Shown here one piece after another: positions 8,571-17,726 of a DNA stretch of 64,000 bases. A program made the position numbers and the translations under genes. The notes under the pieces were generated by a model that was not told where the DNA came from, did not search any database, and saw nothing but the letters and a program-made list of their open reading frames with translations. The stretch's first letter is position 1, and each line of letters starts with the position of its first letter. Source of the DNA: Achromobacter mucicolens (GTDB taxonomy: Bacteria > Pseudomonadota > Gammaproteobacteria > Burkholderiales > Burkholderiaceae_B); the NCBI RefSeq assembly GCF_902859725.1, contig NZ_CADIJP010000016.1:1-64000 (forward strand). Reading direction: 5' to 3'.

Positions 8571-9026
8571 ATGGATCTTCGAAAACTCAAAACCCTGATC
8601 GACCTGGTGGCTGAATCGGGCATTGCCGAGCTGGAAATCACCGAAGGCGAAGGCAAGGTCAGAATCGTCAAGTTCTCGCAGACGCTGCAGCCGGTGGCCT
8701 ACCACCAGCCCGAAGCCGGCGTGCCCGCCGCGCCCGTGGCTGCCGCCGCGCCCGCCGCCGCACCGGCCGCGCCCGCAGCCCCGGTCATTCAAGGCCATGT
8801 CGTGAAGGCCCCGATGGTCGGCACGTTCTACCGCTCGCCGAACCCGGGCGCCGCCCCGTTCGTCGACGTCGGCGCCACCGTCAAGGAAGGCGACCCGCTG
8901 TGCATCATTGAAGCCATGAAGCTGCTCAATGAAATCGAAGCCGACAAGGCCGGCGTCATCAAAGAAATCCTGGTCGAAAACGGTGAGCCCGTCGAGTACG
9001 GTCAACCCCTCTTCGTCATTGGCTGA
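8571..9026 (+). CDS. accB: Biotin carboxyl carrier protein of acetyl-CoA carboxylase
   Basis: 151 residues. The N-terminal helical region is followed by an Ala/Pro-rich linker (about 48-75) and a C-terminal biotinyl domain with the biotin-accepting lysine Lys117 in EAMKLLNE. It carries carboxybiotin between the AccC carboxylase and the AccAD transferase in the first step of fatty-acid synthesis. accC begins nine bases after the stop, so the pair is one operon. Confidence 0.97.
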   Translation: MDLRKLKTLIDLVAESGIAELEITEGEGKVRIVKFSQTLQPVAYHQPEAGVPAAPVAAAAPAAAPAAPAAPVIQGHVVKAPMVGTFYRSPNPGAAPFVDVGATVKEGDPLCIIEAMKLLNEIEADKAGVIKEILVENGEPVEYGQPLFVIG

Positions 9027-9035
9027 TAGCTGAAC

Positions 9036-10382
9036 ATGTTCGAAAAAATCCTGATCGCCAATCGGGGCGAAATCGCCCTGCGCATTCAGCGCGCCTGCCG
9101 CGAGCTGGGCATCAAGACCGTGGTCGTCCACTCCGAGGCCGACCGCGAAGCCAAGTACGTGCGCCTTGCCGATGAATCCGTGTGCATCGGGCCCGCGCCG
9201 TCGCGTGAAAGCTACCTGAACATGCCGGCCATCATCTCGGCCGCCGAAGTCACGGATTCCGAGGCAATCCACCCGGGTTACGGGTTCTTGTCCGAAAATG
9301 CCGACTTCGCCGATCGCGTCGAGAAGAGCGGTTTCGTGTTCATCGGCCCGCGTCCGGACACGATCCGCCTGATGGGCGACAAGGTCAGCGCCAAGCGCGC
9401 CATGATCGAAGCCGGCGTGCCGGTGGTGCCTGGTTCGGAAGGCGCGTTGCCCGAAGATCCGCAGGAAATCCTGCGCACTGCGCGCGAAGTCGGATATCCG
9501 GTCATCATCAAGGCAGCAGGCGGCGGCGGTGGCCGCGGCATGCGCGTGGTGTATACCGAGGCCGCGCTGCTCAACGCCGTCACGATGACGCGTTCCGAGG
9601 CAGGCGCCGCGTTCAACAACCCGGAAGTCTATATGGAGAAGTTCCTCGAGAACCCGCGCCATATCGAAATCCAGGTGCTGGCCGACGGCGGCCGCAACGC
9701 GGTCTGGCTGGGCGAGCGCGACTGCTCCATGCAGCGCCGCCACCAGAAAGTGATCGAAGAAGCGCCGGCCCCCGGCATTGCCCGCCGCCTGATCGAGCGC
9801 ATTGGCGATCGCTGTGCCGACGCCTGCCGCAAGATGGGCTATCGCGGCGCGGGCACGTTCGAATTCCTGTATGAAAACGGCGAGTTCTATTTCATCGAAA
9901 TGAACACCCGCATCCAGGTGGAACACCCGGTCACCGAACTGATCACCGGTATCGACCTGGTGCAGCAGCAGATCCTGATCGCCGCTGGCGAAAAGTTCAC
10001 GCTGCGCCAGCGCGACATCGCGTTCAAGGGCCATGCGATCGAATGCCGCATCAACGCGGAAGATCCGTTCCGTTTCGTGCCCAGCCCCGGCCGCATCACG
10101 AACTGGCACACGCCGGGCGGTCCTGGCGTTCGCATCGATTCGCACGCGTTCAACGGCTACTTCGTGCCGCCGAACTACGATTCGATGATCGCCAAGGTCA
10201 TTACTTACGGCGACACGCGTGACCAGGCGCTGGCCCGCATGCGCATCGCGCTGTCGGAAATGGTGGTGGAAGGCATTTCCACCAACATCCCGCTGCATCG
10301 CGAAATGCTGCAGGACGCCCGCTTCATCGAAGGCGGCACCAGCATCCATTATTTGGAACACAAGTTGGCGCAGCGTCCCTGA
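9036..10382 (+). CDS. accC: Acetyl-CoA carboxylase biotin carboxylase subunit
   Basis: 448 residues, full length. It carries [18 protein letters not shown] at the N-terminus, the ATP-grasp glycine loop [12 protein letters not shown] (about 158-169), the catalytic [14 protein letters not shown] segment near 290 and a C-terminal biotin carboxylase domain. It carboxylates biotin on AccB using ATP and bicarbonate. It is followed nine bases after its stop by a short GC hairpin with a T run. Confidence 0.98.
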   Translation: MFEKILIANRGEIALRIQRACRELGIKTVVVHSEADREAKYVRLADESVCIGPAPSRESYLNMPAIISAAEVTDSEAIHPGYGFLSENADFADRVEKSGFVFIGPRPDTIRLMGDKVSAKRAMIEAGVPVVPGSEGALPEDPQEILRTAREVGYPVIIKAAGGGGGRGMRVVYTEAALLNAVTMTRSEAGAAFNNPEVYMEKFLENPRHIEIQVLADGGRNAVWLGERDCSMQRRHQKVIEEAPAPGIARRLIERIGDRCADACRKMGYRGAGTFEFLYENGEFYFIEMNTRIQVEHPVTELITGIDLVQQQILIAAGEKFTLRQRDIAFKGHAIECRINAEDPFRFVPSPGRITNWHTPGGPGVRIDSHAFNGYFVPPNYDSMIAKVITYGDTRDQALARMRIALSEMVVEGISTNIPLHREMLQDARFIEGGTSIHYLEHKLAQRP

Positions 10383-10390
10383 CCGACTTT

Positions 10391-10410
10391 GGGGCCTCAC
10401 GGCCCCTTTT
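10391..10410 (+). terminator. Rho-independent terminator after accC
   Basis: GGGGCC, loop TCAC, GGCCCC, then TTTT. The stem is only six base pairs, so read-through into prmA is possible. Confidence 0.75.
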
Positions 10411-10493
10411 GCGTTTTGCCTTGTAGATGTTTTAAGGTTGATCGGGCCGCGGCGCATGCCGCGGCCCGTTGACCAGATGGAAGAGAAATAATC

Positions 10494-11426
10494 ATGCGTG
10501 AACTCGTGCTCCATTGCTCGGAGGCGCAGGCCGAAGCGTTGTCGGATGCGTTGCTCGAAGCCGGCGTGCTGTCGGTCTCAGTCGAAGACGCCGACTTCGG
10601 CACCGACGTCGAGCGTCCCCTGTTCGGCGAGCCCGGCACCGAGCCCGACGTCCAGGCCTGGGACCGCAACCGCGTCGTCGCCTTGCTGCCGGACGGAGCA
10701 GATCCCGCGCAGATCATGGAAGAGGCCGCGCAATCCGGAGAGCTCGAAGCGTCGGTCTTTGACGGCTGGAGCCTGCGCGACGTGCCGGACGCCGACTGGG
10801 TGCGCCTGACGCAATCGCAGTTCGGCCCGATCCACATCGCCGAACGGCTCTGGATCGTACCCAGCTGGCATCGCGACAATCCCGACGTGCCCGGCCTGGA
10901 CGCCGCGGCCGCGCCCGACCAGGACGGCGCCATCCATATCGAACTGGACCCGGGTCTGGCTTTTGGCACCGGCAGCCATCCGACCACGCACCTGTGCCTG
11001 GCCTGGCTGGAAGCCGAGCTGCCTGCCGGCGCTACCGTGCTGGACTATGGCTGCGGATCGGGCATTCTGGCCATTGCCGCGCGCAAGCTGGGCGCTGGCC
11101 CCACGCAGGCGGTCGACATTGACGCGCAGGCGGTGCAAAGCACGGTGTTCAACGCCGAGGTCAACAAGGTCGAACTGCAGGCGATGCTGCCCGATGCGCT
11201 GGCCGACGGCACGTTCGAAGTGGTTGTCGCCAACATCCTGTCCAATCCGTTGAAGGTGCTGGCGCCCATGTTGGCCGGCCGGGTCGCCGCGGGCGGCCAT
11301 CTGGTGTTGTCGGGCGTGCTCGAACGTCAAGCCGAGGAAGTCGCCGCCGCTTACGCGCCGTGGCTTGCCATGTCGGTCTGGCGCGCGCGCGACGGCTGGG
11401 TGTGCCTGCACGGCCGCAAGCCTTAA
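10494..11426 (+). CDS. prmA: Ribosomal protein L11 methyltransferase
   Basis: 310-residue SAM-dependent methyltransferase that trimethylates ribosomal protein L11. The N-terminal substrate-recognition domain (about 1-65) is followed by the class I methyltransferase core with [12 protein letters not shown] (about 154-165), SAM-binding [14 protein letters not shown] (about 183-196) and the catalytic loop [10 protein letters not shown]. accBC-prmA order is common in this group. A ribosome-binding GGAAGAG lies upstream of the ATG. Confidence 0.96.
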   Translation: MRELVLHCSEAQAEALSDALLEAGVLSVSVEDADFGTDVERPLFGEPGTEPDVQAWDRNRVVALLPDGADPAQIMEEAAQSGELEASVFDGWSLRDVPDADWVRLTQSQFGPIHIAERLWIVPSWHRDNPDVPGLDAAAAPDQDGAIHIELDPGLAFGTGSHPTTHLCLAWLEAELPAGATVLDYGCGSGILAIAARKLGAGPTQAVDIDAQAVQSTVFNAEVNKVELQAMLPDALADGTFEVVVANILSNPLKVLAPMLAGRVAAGGHLVLSGVLERQAEEVAAAYAPWLAMSVWRARDGWVCLHGRKP

Positions 11427-11450
11427 GCTGCGGCAGCAGGAGCACGCCTC

Positions 11451-12929
11451 ATGGCTCTGACCACCCGCTGCCCGCAGTGCGGCACGTCTTTCAAGGTGGT
11501 GCCCGACCAGCTTCGGGTCCGCAATGGGTTGGTGCGTTGCGGCGCCTGCTCCACCGTGTTCGACGGCCGCGCCTGCCTGGTGTCCGCGCCGGGCGCGCCC
11601 GTTGTAGCGACAGCGCCGGCCAGTGCGCCGTTGCCGTCTTCCGCCGCGGCCGTCGCCGCGCCGGTCCTGGCCGCGCCCGAGCCGCACCCGCCCGCCGCCC
11701 CGATTCCTGAGCCCGCCTATGCGCCGCCCGCCATCCCTGTGCGGGCGCCAGCAGTCGCGCCGCCCCAGCCGCCCGCGCCAGTAGTCGCGCCGGTCGCGCC
11801 GCCCAAGCCGCCCCAGCCCCAAGAGCCACGTATCGTCCTGCCTTGGGAAGACGAACCCGAGGCGCCGCCCGCGCCCATGGTCCGGTCCGCACCCACGATT
11901 CCGTCCGCACCGGCGGTTCCGCCCGCGGTGCTGCGTGGCCGTGATGACATTCGCAAGCGCACCGAGCCGCAAGCCGCCGCTGCCTACGACGACATCGAAG
12001 ACGACGATTACGTCGACGACGACGGCGAGCCGTTCCTGCGCGCGCCCGAGCCACCCCGTGCCGCGCCCTCGCATCAGGCCCCGGCGTATCGCCAAGAACC
12101 CATCGTTGCCCGCCGATCGGACGAGCCGACGTTGGATTGGCGCTCCGGCCGCGCGCGCACCGGCGAGCGCGACAACCCGTACAACGATCCGCGCGAAAAT
12201 CTGCGCGACGACCAGCACGACGACCAGCACGACGACCAGCACGACGACACTTACGCTGACGCGTACGACGACGTGCGGGACCTCGAGCGCGACGACGAAT
12301 ACGATCACGACGACGACCGGGACGCCGACGCGCACGAGCCGGTGCTGGGCGACACCCGCACGCGTTACTCCAGCGCCACGGACGTGGGCCGGGCGCCGCC
12401 CGAATTCCTGGACCAGGACCGCATCGAGCGCAGCGGCCTGGTGCGCAAGCTGTGGGGCTACGCCTGCCTCGTGGGCCTGATCGCACTGGCGCTGCAACTG
12501 CTGTACGCGTATCGCACCGACATCGCCAACTCCGTGCCGGCGCTGCGCCCGGTCCTGGAAACCGTCTGCAAGCCGCTGGACTGCACCGTCGGCTACGCGC
12601 GCCGGCGCGATCTCATCAGCATTTCCTCGTCGTCGCTGCAGCCGCCAACGGGCGCCGCCGCCATCGACGATGGCCGTACCCGCCTGGTGCTGACCGTGAT
12701 GCTGCACAACCGCTACGACAAACCACAATATTGGCCGGCGCTGGTGCTGGAACTGAACGATCTGTCGGACACGGTGGTCGTGCGCAAGGTGCTGATGCCC
12801 GAAGACTACCTCACGCCGCAGCAGCTGGCCGGCCCGTTCGGCCCGCAAGGCGCCCTGAAGATTTCCGTCCCCATTGAAGTGACCGGCGTTCAGGTCAATG
12901 GCTACCAACTCGACAAGTTTTTTCCGTAA
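11451..12929 (+). CDS. Zinc-ribbon and DUF3426 membrane protein
   Basis: 492 residues, function unknown. The N-terminal zinc ribbon (about 4-40) has two CxxC pairs (CPQC, CGAC) of the MJ0042/zinc_ribbon_5 type. A long proline/alanine-rich then aspartate-rich linker follows (about 45-315), including a DDQH tandem repeat. A single membrane helix (about 344-360, LVGLIALALQLLYAY) precedes a C-terminal DUF3426 domain. This architecture is common between prmA and the PfkB gene in Burkholderiales. Topology suggests a cytoplasmic zinc ribbon and a periplasmic DUF3426 domain. The linker probably varies in length between strains. Confidence 0.88.
   Translation: MALTTRCPQCGTSFKVVPDQLRVRNGLVRCGACSTVFDGRACLVSAPGAPVVATAPASAPLPSSAAAVAAPVLAAPEPHPPAAPIPEPAYAPPAIPVRAPAVAPPQPPAPVVAPVAPPKPPQPQEPRIVLPWEDEPEAPPAPMVRSAPTIPSAPAVPPAVLRGRDDIRKRTEPQAAAAYDDIEDDDYVDDDGEPFLRAPEPPRAAPSHQAPAYRQEPIVARRSDEPTLDWRSGRARTGERDNPYNDPRENLRDDQHDDQHDDQHDDTYADAYDDVRDLERDDEYDHDDDRDADAHEPVLGDTRTRYSSATDVGRAPPEFLDQDRIERSGLVRKLWGYACLVGLIALALQLLYAYRTDIANSVPALRPVLETVCKPLDCTVGYARRRDLISISSSSLQPPTGAAAIDDGRTRLVLTVMLHNRYDKPQYWPALVLELNDLSDTVVVRKVLMPEDYLTPQQLAGPFGPQGALKISVPIEVTGVQVNGYQLDKFFP
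12208..12243 (+). repeat. Three 12-bp tandem repeats coding for DDQH
   Basis: GACGACCAGCAC occurs three times in exact succession, in frame in the acidic linker of the DUF3426 gene, followed by another GACGAC. Slippage would change linker length without a frameshift. Confidence 0.9.
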
Positions 12930-12941
12930 AGGATGACAAGC

Positions 12942-13883
12942 ATGGCAACCCCTGTTCTGGTCTGCGGTTCGATGGCGTTCGACACCATCGCGGTGTTCGA
13001 AGGACGCTTCAAGGAACACATTCTTGCGGACCGCATTCAGTCGCTGAGCGTGTCGTTCCTGGTGCCCAGCATGCGCAAGGAGTTCGGCGGCTGCTCGGGC
13101 AACATCGCCTACAACATGAACCTGCTGGGCGGCAAACCCGTGCCGGTCGCCACCGTTGGCGAAGACGCCGGCGAGTACATGCAGCGCCTGTCGGACCTGG
13201 GCGTCGACGTCAGCCGCGTCAAGGTCATCCCCGACACCTTCACCGCGCAGTGCTTCATCACGACCGACCTGGACGACAACCAGATCACCGCGTTCCACCC
13301 GGGCGCCATGTCCTTTGCCGCGCAGAACGACCTGAGCGACGCCGACGCCGCCTGGGCCATCGTCGCGCCGGATGCGAAGGAAGGCATGTTCGCCCATGCC
13401 GAGCGCCTGAACAAGCGCGGCATCCCCTTCATCTTCGACCTGGGCCAGGCCATGCCGCTCTTTGACGGTGCGGACCTGGAGCGCATGCTCAAGCTGACCC
13501 AGGCGCTCACGGTCAACGACTATGAAGCCGGCGTGGTCGAGCAGCGCACCGGCCGCAGCGTCGCGGACATCGCGCGTTCCCTGCAGGCCGTCGTCGTGAC
13601 GCGCGGCGCCGAGGGCGCCACCCTGCACACCGAAGGCAAGACCATCCGGATCGAACCGGTGCGCGCGTCGCAGGTGGTCGATCCCACGGGCTGCGGCGAC
13701 GCGCAGCGCGGCGGCCTGCTGTATGGCCTGACCAGCGGCTGGAACTGGGAAGATAGCTGCCGCCTGGGCAACGTGATGGGCGCCATCAAGATTGCCTCGC
13801 GCGGCCCGCAAAACCATGCGCCCACGCGTGCCGAGATCGACGCCGTGCTGCACGCCACGTACGGCATCCATCTGCCCGCCTGA
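12942..13883 (+). CDS. PfkB-family carbohydrate/nucleoside kinase
   Basis: 313-residue ribokinase-fold kinase. The N-terminus reads LVCGSMAFDTIAVFEG and the PfkB signature 1 region contains GGCSGNIAYNMNLLGG near 48. The C-terminal signature is DPTGCGDAQRGG, with the base Asp253; the usual GAGD is GCGD here. The start at 12942 is preferred over 12933 because the AAAGGA ribosome-binding sequence overlaps the first ATG and is well spaced from the second. The substrate is not determinable from sequence; adenosine and sugar kinases both share this layout. It follows the DUF3426 gene closely and is probably co-transcribed. Confidence 0.9.
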   Translation: MATPVLVCGSMAFDTIAVFEGRFKEHILADRIQSLSVSFLVPSMRKEFGGCSGNIAYNMNLLGGKPVPVATVGEDAGEYMQRLSDLGVDVSRVKVIPDTFTAQCFITTDLDDNQITAFHPGAMSFAAQNDLSDADAAWAIVAPDAKEGMFAHAERLNKRGIPFIFDLGQAMPLFDGADLERMLKLTQALTVNDYEAGVVEQRTGRSVADIARSLQAVVVTRGAEGATLHTEGKTIRIEPVRASQVVDPTGCGDAQRGGLLYGLTSGWNWEDSCRLGNVMGAIKIASRGPQNHAPTRAEIDAVLHATYGIHLPA

Positions 13884-13948
13884 CCGGAAAAGGACTCCCG
13901 GGAACCGCCGCGCGCAGCACGAGTCGAAGGGCAATCCATGCGCAATGG

Positions 13949-13971
13949 CAACGGGCTGTAGCCCGTTGTTT
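13949..13971 (+). terminator. Hairpin after PfkB gene, probable terminator
   Basis: CAACGGGCT and AGCCCGTTG form a perfect nine-base stem around a GT centre, followed by TTTC. Confidence 0.55.
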
Positions 13972-14088
13972 CCCGGGCCGTTTTGCAGCTTCTGGCGGAG
14001 GGTTTCAGTCTGTTGCTGGCGCACTTGCCGGGCGTTGCGCTCGGAGTATCATCAGTTACCGTCGGCCGTGCCCGAATGAGGAGTCCAA

Positions 14089-14592
14089 ATGAATCATATA
14101 AAGTCCATTTCCCTGGTGACGCCGCGCACTGGCCGCTGGCTGGCTGTCGCGGCCGTGGTGACGTCGATGGCAGTGCTTGGCGGTTGCGCCAATCGCAGCG
14201 CCTCCAGCGGTGTCTATAGCTACGATCAAGCGCAGCGCGAACAGATCGTCCGCACCGGTACAGTCACTGGCGTGCGTCCGATCGTTATTCAGAACGACAA
14301 GTCCAGCGGCGTCGGCATGGTGGCCGGCGGCGCGCTGGGCGGTGTGGCCGGTAACGCAATCGGTGGCGGCACGGGCCGCACGATCGCCACGGTGGGCGGC
14401 GTCATCCTCGGCGCACTGGCCGGCAACGCCGTCGAAAACCGCGCGCAGACGAACTCCGGCCTGGAGATCACGGTGCGCCTGGACAACGGCGAAACGCGTG
14501 TCGTCGCCCAGGAAGCCGACGTGCCCGTCAGCGTGGGCCAGCGTGTCCAGGTCATCAGCGGCGCCGGTCCGACCCGCGTCACGCCGATGTAA
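14089..14592 (+). CDS. Glycine-zipper outer-membrane lipoprotein (SlyB/Pcp-like)
   Basis: 167 residues. A signal peptide ends in the lipobox LGGC with lipidated Cys33. The central part (about 80-125) is a glycine-zipper 2TM domain (GVGMVAGGALGGVAGNAIGGG), and the C-terminal ~40 residues are soluble and predicted beta. This is the 17-kDa surface-antigen / SlyB class of outer-membrane lipoproteins, which help stabilise the envelope. A GAGG ribosome-binding sequence precedes the ATG. It is transcribed alone, bracketed by two hairpins. Confidence 0.9.
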   Translation: MNHIKSISLVTPRTGRWLAVAAVVTSMAVLGGCANRSASSGVYSYDQAQREQIVRTGTVTGVRPIVIQNDKSSGVGMVAGGALGGVAGNAIGGGTGRTIATVGGVILGALAGNAVENRAQTNSGLEITVRLDNGETRVVAQEADVPVSVGQRVQVISGAGPTRVTPM

Positions 14593-14625
14593 TCCGCGCC
14601 GACCGTTTGGAAAGCTCGCTGTACG

Positions 14626-14653
14626 AAAAAGCCCGCGCAAGCGGGCTTTTTTT
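14626..14653 (+). terminator. Strong rho-independent terminator
   Basis: GCCCGC, loop GCAA, GCGGGC, flanked by A and T runs (TTTTTTT). Confidence 0.93.
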
Positions 14654-14903
14654 CCTCCCGGCGGCCGCCGCCTTGAATCAGGGTCAAATGCAGCAGGAGG
14701 CCGACACGTAAAAATATGTCGCTCGGCCACAACGCGGCCCCCCGGATTTACCCGCGAACGTTACCTTTCCCAGCCTTTTCTCGCCATTTCCACCATAAGT
14801 TTCATGGCGATTCGACGGCCGAAGTGCAATGATTGCGACGGCGCGGCAGTCCGGATTTAATGTAACCACGTGCATCCGGCGGCCGTTCTGGCTGGCTGGA
14901 ATT

Positions 14904-14936
14904 TTTCAGTTTGGTTTCAGCTGTTTTCTGTATCCT
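14904..14936 (+). promoter_or_regulatory. Candidate response-regulator direct repeat and promoter of D-alanylation cassette
   Basis: TTTCAG at 14904-14909 and again at 14915-14920, an 11-bp period with a five-base spacer, plus a weaker TTTCTG at 14925. A -10-like TATCCT follows at 14931-14936. OmpR/PhoP-type regulators bind hexamer repeats at this period and often replace the -35 element. The assignment is an inference from layout only. Confidence 0.4.
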
Positions 14937-15000
14937 CAGCGCCTGAAATCCCGGGGCGGGGGATGGTTTGCCGAACAGGCAACGTTACGCTGCAAGATCT

Positions 15001-15240
15001 ATGCACACCGAGCAAGAACTCCACACCAAGATCGGCGAGATCGTCGAGTCGATCGTCATGAAGAAAGTCACCCCCGACACGCAACTGATTGCCACCGGCC
15101 TGGTCGATTCGCTCGCCGCCGTGGACATCACGCTCGCGGTCGAGTCCGAGTACGGCTGCAGCATTCCGGCTCCCGAAATCGCAGAGCACCTTCAGTCGGT
15201 CCGCGTGCTTGCCGGCTATGTCGCTGCCCATACTTCGTAA
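15001..15240 (+). CDS. dltC: D-alanyl carrier protein (DltC-like)
   Basis: 79-residue acyl-carrier-type protein. The phosphopantetheine attachment serine is Ser37 in GLVDSLAAVDI. Its size and the DSL motif fit DltC-type carriers, which receive D-alanine from DltA. The start at 15001 (MHTEQELHTKIGE) is chosen because acyl-carrier helix 1 begins there; the Shine-Dalgarno sequence is weak, and an in-frame TTG at 14968 is the alternative. The next gene overlaps its end by 23 bp, indicating translational coupling. The carrier assignment rests on the four partner genes beside it. Confidence 0.88.
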   Translation: MHTEQELHTKIGEIVESIVMKKVTPDTQLIATGLVDSLAAVDITLAVESEYGCSIPAPEIAEHLQSVRVLAGYVAAHTS

Positions 15241-16405
15241 TACCCGGTTCCTGTCGCACGTCGCGGCGGCAGCGACGGCGGTGGCGTTGGCGGTAGGCAC
15301 GTATTGCGGCGCGGATGACCTGCTCAGCCGCGTCGTCAACCCGGCGTCCTCGCCCTCGGCGCTGGCGGCAAACAAAAGCAATTACCTGCCCAACCTGGGC
15401 CCCGACTGGGGCACCCAGCACGTCAACCTGAACCGACTGGGCAATGCCTTGAGCGACGGCACGCTGGTGGTGCTGGGATCCTCGGAGCTCTCCAGCCACG
15501 ACCTGCGTTTCGTCCCCTACCGCTTTTTCCCGGAAGAGCTGAAGGTGCCGACACTCGCGTACGGCCATGCGATGTTCCAGTCGTATGGCATCGTCAGCGT
15601 GCTGGAATCGGTGTCCGATTCGCTTACGCCCAACACGCGGCTGGTCATCATGCTGTCGCCGGCGTGGTTCGCCTCCGGCGGCCAATTGCCGCGCAGCGCG
15701 TTCGCTGAACACGTCACCGGGCCGGTCTGGGATCGACTGTGGGACCAGCCCAGCACGCGCGAGCAGATGCAGAACTGGATCAGCGACAACGCGAACTGGG
15801 GGCTGCTGTGGCTCATCGCCAACGGCCAGGTGTCCGAGCTGAAGGACAAGCTGGCGTTGTGGTGGCAAGCCCGCAAGGAACCGGCGCCCGACAAGCCGCG
15901 CAGCAAGTTGTCGGTGCCCGCGCACCGGTACGTGTCGTGGCCGATGTCCGCCCGCCTGAATGCCGGGCAGTGGTCCCGGATTACGCACGAAGCGCGCGAA
16001 GTCGAACACACCCTGGGCGGCAACAACCCCTACGATGTGCGCGACGACTACTACCAGCAATATCTGGCGCCCCTGTACTCGCCGGCGCGCAACGAGTTCG
16101 CGGATGTCGATCCGATCACGCGCACCGAGCTGGGCGACCTGTCGCGCGTGATGGCCCTGCTGCAAAAGCGCAAGGTCAAGGCGTACTTCGTCATCCAGCC
16201 GTTCAATCCCAAGCTCATCCTGGACGTCGAACGGTTCGACCCCGTCGTGGCCGCCATCACCGGCATGTGCACCCGCTATCAGATGGGGTGCCTGGATCTC
16301 TACAGCATTCCCTTCGAGCCGGGGATGCTGCGCGACGACATGCACCTGGCCGAACTCGGCTGGGCCATGGCCGATCAAGGAATTGCGGAGTATTTTTCCC
16401 GATGA
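15218..16405 (+). CDS. dltD: DltD-like D-alanyl transfer protein
   Basis: 395 residues with one N-terminal membrane anchor (about 14-32) and a periplasmic SGNH-hydrolase-like domain. The candidate nucleophile lies in LGSSEL (Ser88/Ser89) and a catalytic Asp-His pair in DDMHLAELGW near the C-terminus. DltD proteins take D-alanine from the exported intermediate and place it on the envelope acceptor. I place the start at ATG 15218 inside the carrier gene because the membrane anchor follows directly. The stop overlaps the next start (ATGA). Confidence 0.87.
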   Translation: MSLPILRNTRFLSHVAAAATAVALAVGTYCGADDLLSRVVNPASSPSALAANKSNYLPNLGPDWGTQHVNLNRLGNALSDGTLVVLGSSELSSHDLRFVPYRFFPEELKVPTLAYGHAMFQSYGIVSVLESVSDSLTPNTRLVIMLSPAWFASGGQLPRSAFAEHVTGPVWDRLWDQPSTREQMQNWISDNANWGLLWLIANGQVSELKDKLALWWQARKEPAPDKPRSKLSVPAHRYVSWPMSARLNAGQWSRITHEAREVEHTLGGNNPYDVRDDYYQQYLAPLYSPARNEFADVDPITRTELGDLSRVMALLQKRKVKAYFVIQPFNPKLILDVERFDPVVAAITGMCTRYQMGCLDLYSIPFEPGMLRDDMHLAELGWAMADQGIAEYFSR

Positions 16406-16575
16406 AATTCTTTCGTAAAGACGAAGCCCGCAATGCGGGCGCGCCCTGGGCGCGCCGCTTCTTCTGGCATCTGTGCCTGTACGTGGGCGTGATCCTCGTG
16501 TTCGTGCTGCAGGCGCAGCCCACGACGGGCAGCGGCGGACCGATCAAGGTCGAATTCCAATACCAGCAGTTCTGA
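16402..16575 (+). CDS. dltX: DltX-like small membrane peptide
   Basis: 57 residues starting MKFFRKDEARNAG, with one membrane helix (about 20-38, FFWHLCLYVGVILVFVLQA) and a C-terminal end VEFQYQQF. Known DltX peptides are about 50 residues, cross the membrane once and end in an aromatic FxYNxF-type motif. In Gram-positive systems the C-terminal residue pattern has been implicated in carrying D-alanine from DltB to DltD. The start codon overlaps the dltD stop and dltB begins seven bases after this stop. It is easily missed because the same frame stays open far upstream inside dltD. Confidence 0.85.
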   Translation: MKFFRKDEARNAGAPWARRFFWHLCLYVGVILVFVLQAQPTTGSGGPIKVEFQYQQF

Positions 16576-16582
16576 GCGCGCC

Positions 16583-17710
16583 ATGGAACTCTTCGCTAGC
16601 TTGAGCTTCTTTGGCGGCGCGCTGTTCGGCGGCCTTGGTCTCGTCGCGTACCGCTCGTCCGGCATGCCGCTGCGCATCGGGTACCGCCATATCATCGGCG
16701 TCATCTGCCTGGGCGTCTGGATGGCGGTGTTCTGGGCGCGGCCCTATCAACCCATTGCGCTCTTGGCCATTTCCGGCGGCGCGCTGTGGGCAATGCGCCG
16801 CAACTACATCCCCACCTGGCTCGCCGTCATCATCACGATGACGCCGTTGCTGCTGGTCAAGACCGGGGTCTCGCACCTGGGCGCGATGCTCGGGCTGTCC
16901 TTTGCCACGTTCCGCGCCATCGACGTGCTGCTGTTCGCGCCGCGCAACGAACGCGTCTCGCCGCTCGACTATTTCATCTACCTGTTCTTCCCGCTGACGC
17001 TGCTGGCAGGACCCATGTACCGCTGGCGCGCCTTCCAGGCCGATCTGAAGCGCGGATACGAAGGGGTCAACCTGAACACGTGGCTGATCGGTCTGGAACT
17101 CATCATGGTGGGCGTCATTCAGAAATTCGGCCTGGCCGAGCTGATCTGGCGCTACGGTCTGGCCACGCTCGACGCGCACGACTATTCGTTCACCGGCGTG
17201 GCGCTCAATGCCTCGCTCTACAGCGCCTACCTGTTCTTCGACTTTGCCGGCTATTCGACGATGGCGATCGGAATCGGGATGCTGTTCGGCTTCACGCTGC
17301 CGATCAACTTCCGCAATCCCCTGGCCACGCTCAACCCGCAGGATTTCTGGCGGCGCTGGCACATCAGCCTGTCCGAATGGCTGCGCGATGTCGTGTTCAT
17401 GCCGATCTACAAGGCGCTGAGCAAGACCAGCTTCTTTGGCCGTCATCGCCTGGCGGCGCAGAACATCGGCATTTTCGCGACCCTGCTGGCGATGGGCGTG
17501 TGGAACGGACTGTCGCTGCATTACATCGTCAGCGGTTTGATGTTCGGCCTGTATTCGGTGGGGCACAACCTGCTGATCAATGCGGCGCGCACCCGGCCTG
17601 CATTGCAGGCTGCGCTGGCCAAGCCCGTCATGCGCTTTCTAGGGCGCGTGCTCACCCTGATTCTGGCCGCGCTGGCGCTGTACGTGTTCAGCGGCCGCAG
17701 CCCTATCTGA
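16583..17710 (+). CDS. dltB: DltB-like MBOAT D-alanyl transporter/acyltransferase
   Basis: 375-residue polytopic membrane protein with about ten hydrophobic segments, of the membrane-bound O-acyltransferase superfamily. The two expected MBOAT histidines are visible: His260 in FWRRWHISLSEWLRD and His313 in WNGLSLHYIVSG. DltB passes D-alanine from the DltC carrier across the cytoplasmic membrane. It sits between the DltX-like peptide and the DltA-like ligase, with short gaps throughout. Confidence 0.92.
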   Translation: MELFASLSFFGGALFGGLGLVAYRSSGMPLRIGYRHIIGVICLGVWMAVFWARPYQPIALLAISGGALWAMRRNYIPTWLAVIITMTPLLLVKTGVSHLGAMLGLSFATFRAIDVLLFAPRNERVSPLDYFIYLFFPLTLLAGPMYRWRAFQADLKRGYEGVNLNTWLIGLELIMVGVIQKFGLAELIWRYGLATLDAHDYSFTGVALNASLYSAYLFFDFAGYSTMAIGIGMLFGFTLPINFRNPLATLNPQDFWRRWHISLSEWLRDVVFMPIYKALSKTSFFGRHRLAAQNIGIFATLLAMGVWNGLSLHYIVSGLMFGLYSVGHNLLINAARTRPALQAALAKPVMRFLGRVLTLILAALALYVFSGRSPI

Positions 17711-17726
17711 CGCCGGGAGTCACGGC

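Larger units (their letters stand above)
14593..15000. other. Intergenic region before D-alanylation cassette
   Basis: No gene is supported. It contains the terminator of the lipoprotein gene and, near its right end, a tandem hexamer repeat with a -10-like element that probably forms the promoter of the downstream cassette. It has A/T-rich patches unlike the flanking genes. Confidence 0.6.

Noticed and set aside
10578-14024. A 1148-codon open frame on the minus strand across prmA, DUF3426 and PfkB genes
   Set aside because: It is the antisense shadow of three genes with clear family motifs on the plus strand; its Arg/His/Gly/Val-rich sequence shows no domain.
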